This document shows, piece after piece, positions 43,930 through 55,399 of a DNA stretch of 64,000 nt (positions within the stretch are counted from its first letter, which is position 1; each line of letters starts with the position of its first letter). The notes below the pieces were generated by a model. That model did no database searches. It saw only the letters and a list, made by a program, of their open reading frames with translations, and had not been told where the DNA came from. This DNA comes from Ceratotherium simum simum (taxonomy: Eukaryota > Chordata > Mammalia > Perissodactyla > Rhinocerotidae). Both the position numbers and the translations under genes were made by a program. The stretch lies in the NCBI RefSeq assembly GCF_000283155.1, contig NW_004454262.1, forward strand, positions 401,246-465,245, given 5' to 3'.

Positions 43930-44046
43930 CATTGAAGCCTTGTCACTTACCAAACCCTATTCTAAATGCATAATATGGATAAACCCATTTAATCTGTGTA
44001 ACAGCTCTATGATGTAGATTATATTGTTACTCCCCCTTTATAACTA
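43930..44046 (+). mobile_element. MIR SINE, first part (split)
   Basis: ATTCATTGAAGCCTTGTCAC, ACCAAACCCTATTCTAAATGC, CCATTTAATCTGTGTAACAGC and ATGATGTAGATTATATTG match the MIR 5' half. It is split by an ERVL LTR. The other half, with AAGTAACTTGCCCAAGGTC, resumes at 44460. Confidence 0.8.
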
Positions 44047-44459
44047 TGATGGACTTTTGGTGTGTCAATTCTGCAAGGGTACAGTCCCCAGTTATCCAAT
44101 CAAACACTAATATAGGTATTGCCATGGTGATATTTTGTAGCTATGATTCAAGTCCATAATCAGTTGACTCTAAGTAAGAAAGATAATCCTAGATATTCTG
44201 GGTGGACCTGATTCAATCAGTTGAAAGGCCTTAAGAGCAGAGCTGAGGCTTCCTTGACGAAGAAGAAATTCCAACTTTGGTCAATAGTTTTAGCTGGTGC
44301 CCCAGAGTTCCAGCCTGCCCTTCCTGACGACCTTGCCTTACAGATTTCAGACTTGGGTAGCCAACCCTCACAATTGCATAAACCAAGTCCTTGCAATAAA
44401 TCTCTTAAAATATATCTCATACTGGCTCTGCTTTTCTGGTTGAATCCTGACTGATACAA
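44047..44459 (+). mobile_element. ERVL MLT2-type solo LTR inside MIR
   Basis: Starts near ATGATGGACTTTTGGTGTGTC, passes CCCAGTTATCCAATCAAACAC, AATCAGTTGACTCTAAGTAAG, GGTGGACCTGATTCAATCAG, AGTTGAAAGGCCTTAAGAGC and CCTTGCAATAAATCTC (poly(A) signal), and ends TTGAATCCTGACTGATACAA. Length about 413 bases, both ends present, no internal genes. It interrupts a MIR cleanly, so it inserted after that MIR. Confidence 0.88.
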
Positions 44460-44570
44460 TAGTGAGTAAACAAAGCCAGGGAGGTTAAGTAACTTGCCCA
44501 AGGTCATAGGGCTAATGCATGGGGGAGGAAGATTTAAACTCAGGGAGTCTGAGTGCAAAGCCCCTGCGAT
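44460..44570 (+). mobile_element. MIR SINE, second part
   Basis: GGGAGGTTAAGTAACTTGCCC, AAGGTCATAGGGCTAATGC and AGATTTAAACTCAGGGAGTC are the MIR core and 3' half, continuing from 44046 across the LTR. Confidence 0.85.
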
Positions 44571-44879
44571 GAACAACTATATTCATGTATCTGACAGAAA
44601 TTCCAGTTCAAAAGAGGTTCAAAGGAAGCAATCCTTAATTCTGATGGAAAGGCTGGTGGTAGAATAGGAAGGCCTCTCACAGGAAGATTTAAGGCAGAGG
44701 AAACGCTTGGACTGCATTTGGAGGGATAAGGTGAACCTTGTGAGTGACTAATATGTGGAGGACACACCAGACAAGGAATCTACAGATGCCCTGGGTGTGA
44801 TTCAACAGGGTATGAAAATACACACACATACATAAATAGGGGCATTTCATGTCGTCACTTGGAATGTTTCTCATTTCTG

Positions 44880-44990
44880 AGAAGTTGGATTAGATGCCCT
44901 CTAAAGGTTGTTGTAAAGAATAAACAGACAAGATGTGTAAAATATCTTGCAAGCTGCCTGGCACAGATCGTCATTCTATAAAAGTCACTT
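44880..44990 (+). mobile_element. MIR 3' fragment
   Basis: AAGGTTGTTGTAAAGAATAAAC, AAATATCTTGCAAGCTGCC and TGGCACAGATCGTCATTC match the MIR 3' end (GTTGTTGTGAGGATTAAATG, CTGGCACATAG). It lies about 300 bases from the split MIR and may be another copy. Confidence 0.65.
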
Positions 44991-45179
44991 CTCTCTCTCC
45001 ATCACAGCAACTCCTCTCTCCCCTCAAAGTCCCCTCCAAGTGTTGCATGCTCTGATCCTGATGATAAATTAAAACTCATAAGGCACATTCCATTATACTC
45101 AGCCCCTTTCTGTATGAAATTGAACAGAATATACCCACCAAGTGCCAAGAACAATGAAGAAAATAGACATGGTTTCTAA

Positions 45180-45440
45180 CTTCAAATTGCTTGAAGGTGA
45201 TCCTAATGGCATAATTTTAAATGGGCTATGACACCTTATATGAAGAGGAAAAATACATGGGGCTAGTCAGCAAACAGGAAAGGGTTTGAGCAAACAACTC
45301 AGACTGAAGTTGTCAGGGAAGACTTCCTGGAGGAAGGGGCATATCACCTGGAACCTGAAAAATGAGTAGGAATCAGCTAAATGACTGGTGTTCTAGTTAG
45401 TAAATACAGTGCATGTGAGGTCTGGACATGAGAGCTGGTC
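45180..45440 (-). mobile_element. L2 LINE fragment, antisense
   Basis: GTCAGGGAAGACTTCCTGGAGG near 45313, GCATATCACCTGGAACCTG near 45339 and AAATGAGTAGGAATCAGC are the reverse complement of L2 3' sequence (CTCCAGGAAGTCTTCCCTGAC). Short and degraded. Confidence 0.6.
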
Positions 45441-46737
45441 TGAAAGGCCGCTCTCATTGTTTATTGTTGAAGGAGTGAGTGGCATAAAGAATTCCTGAAG
45501 TGCCCCCTACCCACACCCTCTCAGAGATTGTCTCCTGACCAACACATCAGTGTGGTGTGCCCTTAGGCTGGCAGTGCTCAAACAGTGACAAGGACCCATA
45601 TATGGAATCTCGATCCTGTACAAACCATAAATCAAAATAAACACGCTTGAACTCAGGTTCACTTTATTTCACATTTGCCTTTGCTTCTCCTGAAGCTTGG
45701 AATATTTACCCATTTGGCATTTCAACTAGACTCCAGCTTCTGCCCAGTTGGCTAGCTTCCAATGATAATTTGATGTCATGTGGTGTGACAACAATAATTT
45801 AGCTCCTGTAGCAAAATGGAAGGTAATCGTTAGAGTGGGAGGGGAAGCACAGCGAGTTTCCTGTGGTGTTACAGAAACTTTTCTAGCCACATTCGATCAA
45901 TTTTAATCTTGACTTTTTTCCTTTAGATGCCTTTTATTTTTTCTTGTTATGCAAAAAACACTTTATGAGGAAATCACATGATTTATCTGTTCTATGAACT
46001 GGAGTTGTCCTAGAGATTTATGTGAAATCCATCTATGTGTGGTATCTTGGGACAAGATCACAAGTCAACAGTCCTCATTGGACTAAATAGACCAGCCCCT
46101 CAGAGCAAAGGGCAGAGGAAGGTCGTAATCAGATCCATCAGCTTCATTAAACGTGGGCCCCGGGCCTCAGGAAGAGCTAGAGCAAACGTTTTACGAAAAG
46201 GATCCCAGGGACTTTAGCTACTTAGTAAACTGAGCCTTACCTGAGTAAGTAGGCCTGTTCCCCCTCCATGCATATGGGGGTCTGACATTTCCCAGAGGGC
46301 ACTTCCAAGAGGGCCTTAGTCTCAGTTCTCACTTGCAAAGTTGAAGGTCGATACGGGCGACACTACTCGGAAGTCCCAGTAGCACTGGCATTGCATCACG
46401 TTGGTGACCACATAGAAGTAATGACCTGAAGTTATTCGTCTGAGGGAGTCATTACTCCCTGGTGAAGCCCAGTCACCTCTGGGGCATGACTGCACTGTAT
46501 GAATCCAGGAGCAACTAAAAATGTCAGCATGCTAGAGATAGTAAGTCAGCCGGAAATCCCAGAAAAACATGCCTTGAAGTCACAGGATAGCAGTAGGGCG
46601 AGAGGGAAGTGGGAGCAGGGCCTGGGCGGAGCTACACAAAGCTAGAATAGCTTCAGAAGAGGATGCAGCAGCAAGGACCAGCAGAGCTGAAGAGAATGGG
46701 ATGAGACCTTCATTTATCTGCAATGAAGGGGCCCAGA
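45441..46737. other. Unassigned sequence
   Basis: No repeat family was recognised. Short frames (60-84 codons) near 46035-46834 have no domain and overlap on both strands. Confidence 0.35.
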
Positions 46738-46792
46738 CCCTGCACACGTGTGCCTGAGTGCACGCGTGTACCTGAGTGCACGTACAGTGTGT
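46738..46792. repeat. Alternating purine-pyrimidine tandem repeat, Z-DNA-prone
   Basis: Two imperfect 18-base units (GTGTGCCTGAGTGCACGC and GTGTACCTGAGTGCACGT) with flanking CACACGTGTGC and CACGTACAGTG. Long alternating CA/CG/TG runs favour left-handed DNA. The CACGTG at 46745-46750 is also an E-box word. No promoter context is evident. Confidence 0.6.
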
Positions 46793-47098
46793 TTGGGGGT
46801 TGGGGGAGCTTGGAGAACATTTACACTCCACCATTTCAACAGAGACAGGTGAGGCTCTATCCTAGACCAGAAGTGAGAGGCTGAGCAGCAAGGCTCTGAG
46901 AAAAGCACAAGGGGAATAGCTTTTGCTCTGCTTTGTCAGAGTCCTCAGTCTCCCTCAAGCCTGAGTAATTGCAGAATAAAATCCCAGCAAGTGATGGGGG
47001 AGGTTTTTCCTTGTTAAGAAGACATCCCTGCTCTGATCATATTTGGCCACAAAGGAAATGCCTAAGAAACTAAGGGGAAAGTATCTGCTTCTAAGAGG

Positions 47099-47170
47099 AG
47101 AGGAAGAGAGAGAGAGACAAGCCGGTGGGAGAGAGAGGGAGGGAGGGGGGAGAGAGAGAGAGAGAGAGAA
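47099..47170. repeat. (GA)n/(GGGA)n purine tract
   Basis: A mostly pure purine tract: AGGAAGAGAGAGAGAGAC, GGGAGAGAGAGGGAGGGAGG, then GAGAGAGAGAGAGAGAG and an A-run. Mirror-symmetric polypurine sequence of this length can form triplex (H-DNA) structures and is usually length-polymorphic. Confidence 0.85.
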
Positions 47171-48369
47171 AAAAAAGAACCTCCATTTAGATAAACCAGA
47201 ATCACTAGGAATCGGCAGACTTCTCTGAATTTCTAAATCCCAGTAGCTCTCCTATTCCTGTGTTAATCAGGTCTTTCCTTGGTGCAAAGGATAGAGAAAG
47301 ACTTGTGACACCTTAGGTGGCAGAATGTAGGGGAATTAAGCTAGAAGAAAAATAAAGACCCCAGATCTAGAGCTGAGTCTCGCAAGTAATAGAGGCACCT
47401 GCAAATGGAACTTGGGCCTTCTGGAGAAGTAGAACGTCGTTAAGGGATCACCCAGCTCCAGCAACCTGGCCCTCCAACTGTCTTTTTGGTGGTTGTCAAT
47501 TATGGCTAGTCCATGCTGTTGCAGTCCAGTATGCTACTTGCTAGTCAGTCCACACGAACTGATTTCCACTCTCCTCAGGCTTCTGCTTCCTGTGGCTTCT
47601 GCTACATCAAGGCTTCCACATAGTCTCTTCTGTCTGTTTATCACTTGTGCCTCAACTATCTTCCAGGGTCTACTGTTCAATCTCCCTATAGTACAGATCT
47701 GAACACTCAATGCAAAAGTGTAGAGCCATCAGCAACTAACCCTGCCCTTCCAGCTATGGTCAGCCAGGGCAGCAGAGCTGCACTCCTAAGGCACTGCTCT
47801 GTCTGCAGTTCTTGCTTTGTCAGTAGGGGACCATGGGCATGTCAGATACTCAGTGTCATGGCCAATCCATTACAAAGACAGTATGATATATGGGAGTATA
47901 GATACTGTAGAAAACAAGTTGATAGATGCAACATGCTCAGAAAATACTATTAAAGTAACACATGCCACCATGTTCCTCTTAGGACAAAAACTGCATTTTT
48001 CTAAAACACACACACACTTGATAATAGAAGGTGATATTCCAAGGGATCCTCATGTGGTTAGAACCTCTGTGCACAACATGGACAGGAGGGATTTTGGTTA
48101 CTCCAAAGATGGGGGAGAAAGAGAGAAAGGAGAAGGAACAGAAGAGGTGAGATAATATGACCGAATACACAAAATATTTAGTGTGAGGAGAATATTGTGA
48201 AACTGGTGATAGGGTTGGAGTCACACCTGGATTGATGAGAAGAAGCAAGGTAATACATTCAGGTGCAGAAACAGAGGGCACAGAGAAAGTATTTTGAAAA
48301 AACAGTGTGATATTTAACAATTGAGAAAGTAAAAGGTTTTATCAGGCAGAATATTTTATAAACCACATA
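47171..48369. other. Unassigned sequence
   Basis: A short (CA) tract lies near 48006-48016. Frames of up to 113 codons (47645-47953, 47817-48155, 47979-48320) overlap on opposite strands with no domain. I see no named repeat. Confidence 0.35.
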
Positions 48370-48535
48370 CTGATCACTCACTCATTTAAATCCTCTGGGA
48401 AATACCTTATATTTCTTGTCTTAGGTAATTCTCTTCACCCCCTGAGATAAATATCCTCAATTTACAGAAGAGGCAACTGAGGCTCAGAGCAGTTATGTAA
48501 CTCGCATGAGGTCATGCACCTAGTATGTGTCCCTG
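48370..48535 (+). mobile_element. MIR SINE
   Basis: TTACAGAAGAGGCAACTGAGGC near 48461, AGAGCAGTTATGTAACTCGC and GAGGTCATGCACCTAGTATG are the MIR core and 3' half. The 5' half (AAATACCTTATATTTCTTG) is more diverged. Confidence 0.85.
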
Positions 48536-48589
48536 CTGTGTCTTCATTTGTGGCATTAAAATTCTTTGGTATAAAAAATCACTCTGGCA

Positions 48590-50006
48590 TCTTTTTTTTA
48601 TTTTGATTTTTTTTAATAATGTAAAATTTACTTTGAGTGAAATACACAAATATCAGGTGAACAATTCAATGAGTTTTGACAACTGTGTAGACTCGCGTGT
48701 CCACCACCACAACTCATGCCCTCCCCAGGCAATCCTCACTTCCCATAAGCAACCGCAGTTATGAGTATCTATCATGTTCAATTGGTTTTGCCTATGCTTG
48801 ACCTTAATATAACTGGAATTGTACATTACGTACTCTTGTGTGCCTGGTTTCTTTCAGTCAACAGTATGTGAGATCATCTGTATGGCATGTGTCAGTAGTT
48901 TCCCACTCTTTATTGCCCAATAGTATTCCATTGTAGGAACATACCACAATCCATTTTTCTGTTGAGACACATTTGGGTTATTTCCAGTTTGGGGCCATTA
49001 TGATTAAAGCTTATGTAAACATTCATGTAAAAGTCACTTGTGGGCATATATTTTTATTTATCTTGTGTAAATACTTAGGAGTGATGTTTCTGTTTCTTAT
49101 AAGAATAACCAAACAGTTTTCCAAAGTGGTTGTACCATTTTACACTCCCAACAGTAATGTATGAAAGTATCTGTTTCTCTACAAACTCACCACATTTGGT
49201 GTTACATCTTTTTAATTTTAGCCATTGTAGTTGATGTAAAATCATATCTCATTATGGTTTTAATTTGTATTTCTGATGAGTAATGACATTGAGCAAATTT
49301 TCATGTGTTTATTGGCTATTCCTATGTCTTTAGTGAAGTGTCCAATTCTTTTGCCCATTTTTAATTGAGACTTTTGTCATTAATTACTAAGTGTTCTTTA
49401 TATCTTGTAAATTTAAGACTGCTGTCAGATATATGTATCATCAATATTTTCTCTTAGTCTGTGACTAGCTTTTTCATCTTCTTAATTCTGTATTTTGTTC
49501 AGCAGAAATTTTTAATTTTTATGAAGTCCAGTTTATCAAAATTTTGAATGTTTACTGCATTTTGTGCCCTCTTAAAGGTATCTTTGCTTTCCCCAAAGTC
49601 ATTGAGTTATTCTGCTATCTTTTCTTCCAGAAGCTTTATCTATGATCCATCTTGAATGAATTTTGGGGTGGGGTATGAGGTTTGTGTCAAGGTTCATTTT
49701 TTTCCCTACATTTATCCAGTTGTTGCAATACCATTTATTGTGAAGACTTTCCTTACCAACTGAAATTCCCTAGTGTCTTGTCAAAATCGTTTGAAAGTAT
49801 CTGTGTGGGTCTATTCTTATACCATTGATCTATCTATTTATCCTTAGGTCCTCAGCATACTATCTTTTTGCTATTGCTTTATGTTAAGTTTTGAAATCAG
49901 AAATCAAGTAGAATGAATCCTCTAATTCTTTTATTATTTATCAAGCTTGTTTTGGATACTCTGTATCCTTTGCATTTCCATATAAATTTGAGAATTAACT
50001 TAACTT
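48590..50006 (-). mobile_element. L1 3' half, antisense, first part
   Basis: Plus-strand landmarks of an antisense L1: AATCCTCACTTCCCATAAGC, TAGTATTCCATTGTAGGAAC, CAAAGTGGTTGTACCATTTTAC, ATTTCTGATGAGTAATGAC, AGTGTCCAATTCTTTTGCCC, TTTATCCAGTTGTTGCAATACC and TTTGCATTTCCATATAAATTTG. No frame is intact. Interrupted by an ERE at 50007 and resumed after 50251. Confidence 0.88.
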
Positions 50007-50251
50007 TTTTTTTTTTTTTGGTGAGGAAGATTGGCCCTGAGCTAACAACTGTTGCCAATCTTCCTCTTTTTGCTTGAGGAAGAGTGGCCCTGAGCTAAAA
50101 TCTGTGCCCATCTTCCTCTATTTCATATGCGGGCTGCTGCCACAGCATGGTTGATGAGTGGTGTAGGTCCACACCTGGGATCCAAACCCATTAACCCAGG
50201 CCACCAAAGTAGAGTGCACCAAACTTAACCACTACGCCACCTGGCAGGCCT
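50007..50251 (-). mobile_element. ERE-type equine SINE, antisense
   Basis: T-run, then GGTGAGGAAGATTGGCCC, TTGCCAATCTTCCTCTTTTTG, TTGAGGAAGAGTGGCCC, GCTGCTGCCACAGCATGG, CACACCTGGGATCCAAACCC (antisense B box), TTAACCACTACGCCACC (antisense A box) and GGCAGGCC. The GAGGAAGA module occurs twice, as in the longer ERE form. Short flanks AACTT (50002-50006) and AACTT (50253-50257) are a plausible target duplication. Host: antisense L1. Confidence 0.95.
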
Positions 50252-50590
50252 CAACTTGTTAATTTTTACAAAAAAAAAGTATTGAGATTTTGATCGCTAT
50301 TGCATTAAATCTACTGATCAATTAGAGAAGAAATGACATCTTAACAATAAGTTTTTCAGTACAAGAACATCATATTTCACTTCATTAATGAGGTCTTCCT
50401 AATTTCTCTGAGGAATCTTTTATAGTTTTCTGTGTACAGGTATTATAAGTCTTTTGTTAAATTTATAAAATGTACTTTATATTTTGATGTTATTATAAAT
50501 TGAATTGTCTTTATAATTTCATTTTCTAAGTGTTTGCTTCTAGTATCTAGATATATAGTTGATTTTTAGATATTGACCTTAATTTTGAAG
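50252..50590 (-). mobile_element. L1 antisense, second part
   Basis: Continues with TATTGAGATTTTGATCGCTATTGC, TTCAGTACAAGAACATCATA and TTATAGTTTTCTGTGTACAGG, antisense of L1 ORF2. With the part before the ERE it makes one L1 of about 1.75 kb. Confidence 0.8.
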
Positions 50591-50779
50591 ATTTCTTATA
50601 ATTTTTCTATATAAAAAATCACGTGACCCCTGAATAAAGACAGTTTACATCTTCCTTTGAAATCATATTGTTTTTAATTCTTTGTCATATTTTGTTTCTG
50701 AAGTTAGGAAGGAAATGTTCAATATTCACCATTATGTGTGATGTAAGGTAATATCAACTATATAAATCCAAATTTACCA

Positions 50780-52460
50780 GGGTAGTCTCTAGGAAAAAAA
50801 AAAGGAAAAATAAGAATAATAAATAAAACTATGCAAAACCCACTCTCAGCATACGAAAGAGAGAGAATATACAAATTTCAAATTACTCATAAATAGAAAT
50901 ATAAACACCAAATCTTTATAAGTTATCTCTAACATTCGCACTGTGAGGCTTACTGGAGAGCAAGGGCAATTGGAAAAAACTGTGCAGAAGAAATAGGAAA
51001 GGAGACAGCGGGAAGCCCAAGATTGATATAAAATCACTGACAGAAGAGAAAATGCACCTTAAGTGTGCTAAGATTGAAAAAGAATCCTGATGGATGAGTA
51101 TAGACTACAGGGAAGAAGCTTAATGTCTCAAGGAAGCAGTCTTACAAAGGCAAAGGTAAAATGCAAAATGGAATAGCTGCCCTTTGGAAACTGTTCAGTA
51201 AAGGGAAAAAGAGGCAACAGAGACATATTTAGGATTCTACAAAAAAAAATAACATAAAAATATCCAAATACATAGGACGACTCCCTTCTTCTATCCTGCA
51301 AGTCATTAGGTAAATAAACTGTATTTTGCCATTCTAGCAAAAAAGGATAATCTTGAATTAGCAATCTTATAAATCACTCCATACCAACAGATGGGACTCA
51401 AAATGTAGAGATACAAGCAATATTCATCTATACAAAACTAATATAAAAAGAAAATAGAAAATTAGAATCAAAACTGAGAATAAAATTTAACAGAAATGGG
51501 AATCAACGTTTTCAGCTGGTGAACCCCTCCCCTGAAAATAAACAATAATAAATAAGAGGAAAACTATAACACAACACTCAAATTGAATTAAATACCTTCC
51601 AACAAGTATTTGGGAATATGAAAAAAAAATCCTACCTTGAATCAGAAATTTAAAAAACAAGAAAATAGAAAAAAAGCAGCAAGAAAGGAAACGAGATTTG
51701 ATTAAAATCATGAAAGATATAGATGATAAAAATAAAATCATATCAAATAATAAAGAAGAAATCATAGGTGCCCAAAAAAGAATGGATTTTAATGAAAATT
51801 TAATAAGGTGCATTTAAACAAAAGAGAAATATAACCAAGAGATGAACATAGAATAGAGGACGTAAAGAGGTTCATAGAGAAAGTGTCTGAAGTAGAAGAG
51901 AGGGAAAGAGGATCCAATTTATGTGTAATTCAAGACTCTAAAGAGGAAAAATGAAACAATGGAAAAGAAGTAATATTTAAAAGTATAATCCAAGAAAATA
52001 TTATGGAAATAAAAGAAAACATATACCAACATGTTGAAAGGACCCACTGCGTACCAGGGAAAATTGGCCCACAAAGATCAGTCCCTAGGTATATCTAGTA
52101 AAACCATTAAATCTTAAATACAAAAAAAATAAATTCTGAAAGCCTCCTTCTCATTAAAAACATACTACAGTGAAAGTGGGCTAAAAAAAAAAATTCAAGG
52201 AAATAAAGTATGAATCAAGAAATTTATATCCAGTCAAGGTATATTCTAAGTATCAAGGCTATAGATAAACAGTTTTTAATATGCAAAGACTTAGTGAATT
52301 CTGCAACCATGAGCCCTTCTCAAATAATCTATTGGAAGACGAGCTTCATCTCGCAAAGAGATCACTGGGGACAATTCGGCAAAAAAACAATAGCAAGCAT
52401 TTAACATATTTAGTAATAAATCTAAAACTAAAACAAAAATGAAGATACAAATGAAAGAAT
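50780..52460 (+). mobile_element. HAL1 element (ORF1-bearing, decayed)
   Basis: A-rich sequence typical of HAL1, the half-L1 family carrying an ORF1-like frame but lacking most of ORF2. Landmarks: CTCTAACATTCGCACTGTGAGG, AACTGTTCAGTAAAGGGAAAAAG, GAAACGAGATTTGATTAAAATC, TCAAGAAATTTATATCCAGTC and GGCTATAGATAAACAG, then ACCATGAGCCCTTCTCAAAT near 52307. A 64-codon frame at 52210-52404 and antisense frames are relics. No complete protein. Confidence 0.7.
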
Positions 52461-52659
52461 GATATGTTATATATTGTATATTATTGTATATTATGTGTTA
52501 TATGCTCTAACAACGTTGTATCAACATAGGCGATTGATCTTTAAACAATTAAAGGAGAAATATTTACAGTATGGCTAATAAAACATGACCCAACTATGTG
52601 ATATACACCTGTGACTCATTTAAACACAGTCTTTGAGAAAGACTGAAAATAGGGGCATA

Positions 52660-53740
52660 AGCTGCCACCACTGCAATCTGTCACTAAGGCTGGCACCACC
52701 AAGCCCCTCATAATCAGTGGGGATGAGGGGTGGACTGCTTCCCAACCACTGATTGATGGGCTACATCACCAACGCCTGAAGGGAGAAAAGATGGGTGACA
52801 CAAAATAAAACAGGCATTTCTTCAGAGTAAAGTAGAGTAAGCACACTGCACCCTGTCTCTCACATGAATGCAGCTATAACTGGACTAGCAGTGAGTTTAA
52901 CAGATTTTTTTTTCCTCTGGTGTCCCACAACCTGATCTCAACACAGCCCCAAACTTGGAAGTGGGTACCAGTGAGGTGGGTACCAGGGCACAAATAGAAC
53001 TCCAGGAGAAGCCCACTGGCTCTGCTTTAAGAAGTGGAAAGGGAACTTCTAACACATAGAGAGTGTGGGAGAAAACTCATGTTCTTCTCTCTAGTTTTCT
53101 TTTTTTCATTATCTCACACCCCAGGCCCCAGATAATATCACGGCAATGGTGGTAGCAACAGCAGTAGCATTGGAGGCCCATAGACCCTATATCTCTGAAG
53201 GAGAGGAACCTTCCTCTGTGGTCAGAGGAGTTACAGTTCCAAGAGAGTCAGGCAAATCCATTGCTATTTTTCTCTCTCTGTCTTCCTGCTGCTTGGCCCT
53301 AGACATGGGTGTAGTCATAGGAAGTGCATATCAAAGTGATGAAACTAAAACCTAAGGTTTTTGGCTGGGAGACCAAAAGAGGGAGCCCCAGGGAACCAGA
53401 GTACCAGGAAGATAATGGAGAAGGAAGACCTCAGGAATGTGACCCCATAAAGCTGTTGATAAACTCCTGGGATCACTCCAGAACTGCACATGTGTGGATC
53501 TGATATTAAACAGCATGCCAAATACTTTGAAAACTGCACTAAGGGATAGACCAGCACAGAGGCCCCAGACTAGCATAAGCAGCACACACGTGGGACAGAG
53601 ATGACATAAAAACCACAATCCAGAAAGCTGGTTATAACTTGAAGCCTGAACTAAACAAGGTTAATTGACTGCAAAAAACAAGCATGCCACTCTCCATAGG
53701 ATTTAAATAAAGCCCAGAGTCTCCTAACATAATGTTCAAA
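52660..53740 (+). mobile_element. L1M 5' UTR
   Basis: AAGCCCACTGGCTCTGCTTTAAG near 53015, AACTTCTAACACATAGAGAG, CATTATCTCACACCCCAGGC near 53108, TGGTGGTAGCAACAGCAGTAG, TGAAGGAGAGGAACCTTCC, TCTTCCTGCTGCTTGGCCC near 53281, GGGAGACCAAAAGAGGGAGC near 53370 and CTGGGATCACTCCAGAACTGC near 53466. This is the long 5' UTR of an older L1M, which would have carried the element's internal Pol II promoter. The 69-codon frame at 53146-53355 lies wholly inside it and is not a gene. Confidence 0.75.
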
Positions 53741-54014
53741 ATGTGCAAGATGCAATCCAAAATTACTCATCAAAAAATAATCAGGAAAATCTCAACTCAT
53801 ATGGTAAAAGACAATCAAAAAACACCAACATTGAGAGGACAGAGAAGTGGATATTATTTCACAATGACTTCAAGTCAGCTGTTATAAAAATGCTCAAAGA
53901 AGTAATAAAAGAATGGAAAGATAAAAAGTCTCAGCAAATAAATAGAAGATATAAAGAAGAACCAAGAAAATATTAACTAAAAAGTACAATAATCAAAATA
54001 AAAACTTGCTGGAG
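53741..54014 (+). pseudogene. L1 ORF1 amino-terminal remnant
   Basis: A frame open for 77 codons (53743-53976) in A-rich sequence encodes a charged, coiled-coil-like stretch with KMLKEVIKEWKDKKS and NRRYKEEPRK, resembling the N-terminal half of L1 ORF1p, a homotrimeric RNA-binding protein. It ends at a stop before an ERE. The frame is not continuous with the second half. Confidence 0.6.
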
Positions 54015-54264
54015 GGGCCAGCCCAGTGGTATAGTGGTTAAGTTCACGCCTTCCACTTCAGCAGCCTGGGGTTCGCTGGTTCAGATCCTGGGCACAGATC
54101 TACTCACGACTCATCAAGCCATGCTGAGGTGGGGTCCCACATAGAAGAACCAGAAGGACCTACAACTAGGATATATAACTATGTACTGGGGTTTTGGGGA
54201 GAAAAAAGAAAAAGAAAAAGATTGGCAACAGATGTTATCTCAAGACCAATCTCCCTCAAAAAAA
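54015..54264 (+). mobile_element. ERE-type SINE, variant with internal segment
   Basis: Head GGGCCAGCCCAGTGGTATAG, A box TATAGTGGTTAAGTTCACG, B box TGGTTCAGATCCTGGGC and CAAGCCATGCTGAGGTGGGG, then a segment absent from the other copies: AAGAACCAGAAGGACCTACA, ATATAACTATGTACTGGGG and TTTTGGGGAGAAAAAAGAAA. It ends GATTGGCAACAGATGTTATC, CCAATCTCCC and an A-run. Flanks ACTTGCTGGAG and ACTCACTGGAG look like a decayed target duplication. I infer a distinct ERE subfamily. Host: L1 ORF1. Confidence 0.9.
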
Positions 54265-55170
54265 TACCCAACTCACTGGAGGAGTTCAATACTGGAATGG
54301 AGATGACAGAAGAAAGAATTAGTAAACTTGAAGATATATCAACAGAAATTATCCAATCTGAACAGCACAGAAGAAAAAAGAAGGAGAAAAATAAGTTGAA
54401 CAGAAGCTGGGGGGAAATACTCGAAGGTCTAAAATTTGTTGCACTGGAGTTTCAGGAGAGGAAAAAGAACACAGTGCAGAAAAATATTTAAAGAAATAAT
54501 GACTTAAAACTTCCCAAATTTGTTGAAAGATACAAACACAAAGATTCAAGAAGCTAAATGAACCCCAAACAGGATAAACCACACACGTACCAAAAAAAAA
54601 AAAAAAAAAATTAAACCCAGACATACCATAATCAAATCAATGAAAATTAAAGACAAAGAAAATATCTTGAAAATGGCAAAGAAAAATGATATATTACTTA
54701 CAGGAGAACAGTATTTGAATGGCTGTGGTTTCTAATAAGAAACTATTGAGTCCAGAAGGAATTGGAATAACATTTTTAAAGTATTTAAAGAACAGAAGTA
54801 TCAACCTAGAATTCTATATCCAGCAAAAATATCCTTCAGAAATGAAGAGAAATAAAGATATTTTCAGATAAGGGAAACTATGAGACTTTATTGCTAGCAA
54901 ATTTGTTTTAAGAGAATTACTAAAGGAACTTCTTCAGACAGAAGAGAAATTATATCAGAATATCAGTAATGAAGGAAGAACAGAAATGGTAAATATGTAG
55001 GCAAATATAAATGACTATTCTTTCCTTTAAGGCTCTTTAAAATATGTTTGAATGATGGGAGTAAAATTATAATATTGTCTGATTTTTCAATGTATGTAAA
55101 TATAATACGTAAGACAACTGAAGCATAAAACAGGGAGGATACATCATTGTCAAAATTTCTACATTCCATT
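54265..55170 (+). pseudogene. L1 ORF1 central/C-terminal remnant and spacer
   Basis: GGAATGGAGATGACAGAAGAAAG near 54295 encodes a TGMEMTEERISKLED-like stretch, the L1/HAL1 ORF1 coiled coil. Further along, ATTTAAAGAAATAATGAC near 54485 and CCAGCAAAAATATCCTTCAG near 54821, with CAACCTAGAATTCTATATCC, match the usual L1M segment before ORF2. An 18-A run lies at 54593-54610. Frames break repeatedly. Confidence 0.7.
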
Positions 55171-55399
55171 TGAAGTAGTAAAAATTTATTCTAAGTAGAT
55201 TGTGAAAAGTTAAATATGTATATTGCAACTGCTAGAACAAGCACTAAAATATTGTACAAAGAAATAGAATAAAAATATGGATAAATTTAAAGAGGAACTA
55301 AAAATGTTAAAATAATCCAAAAGCAGGCAGAAAAAGGAAAGAAAGCAACAAAAAAAAGAGAGAGAACAAACAGAAAACAAATATTAAAACAGTAGATAT

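Noticed and set aside
53146..53355. 69-codon open frame with a hydrophobic C-terminal part
   Set aside because: Lies within the L1M 5' UTR.
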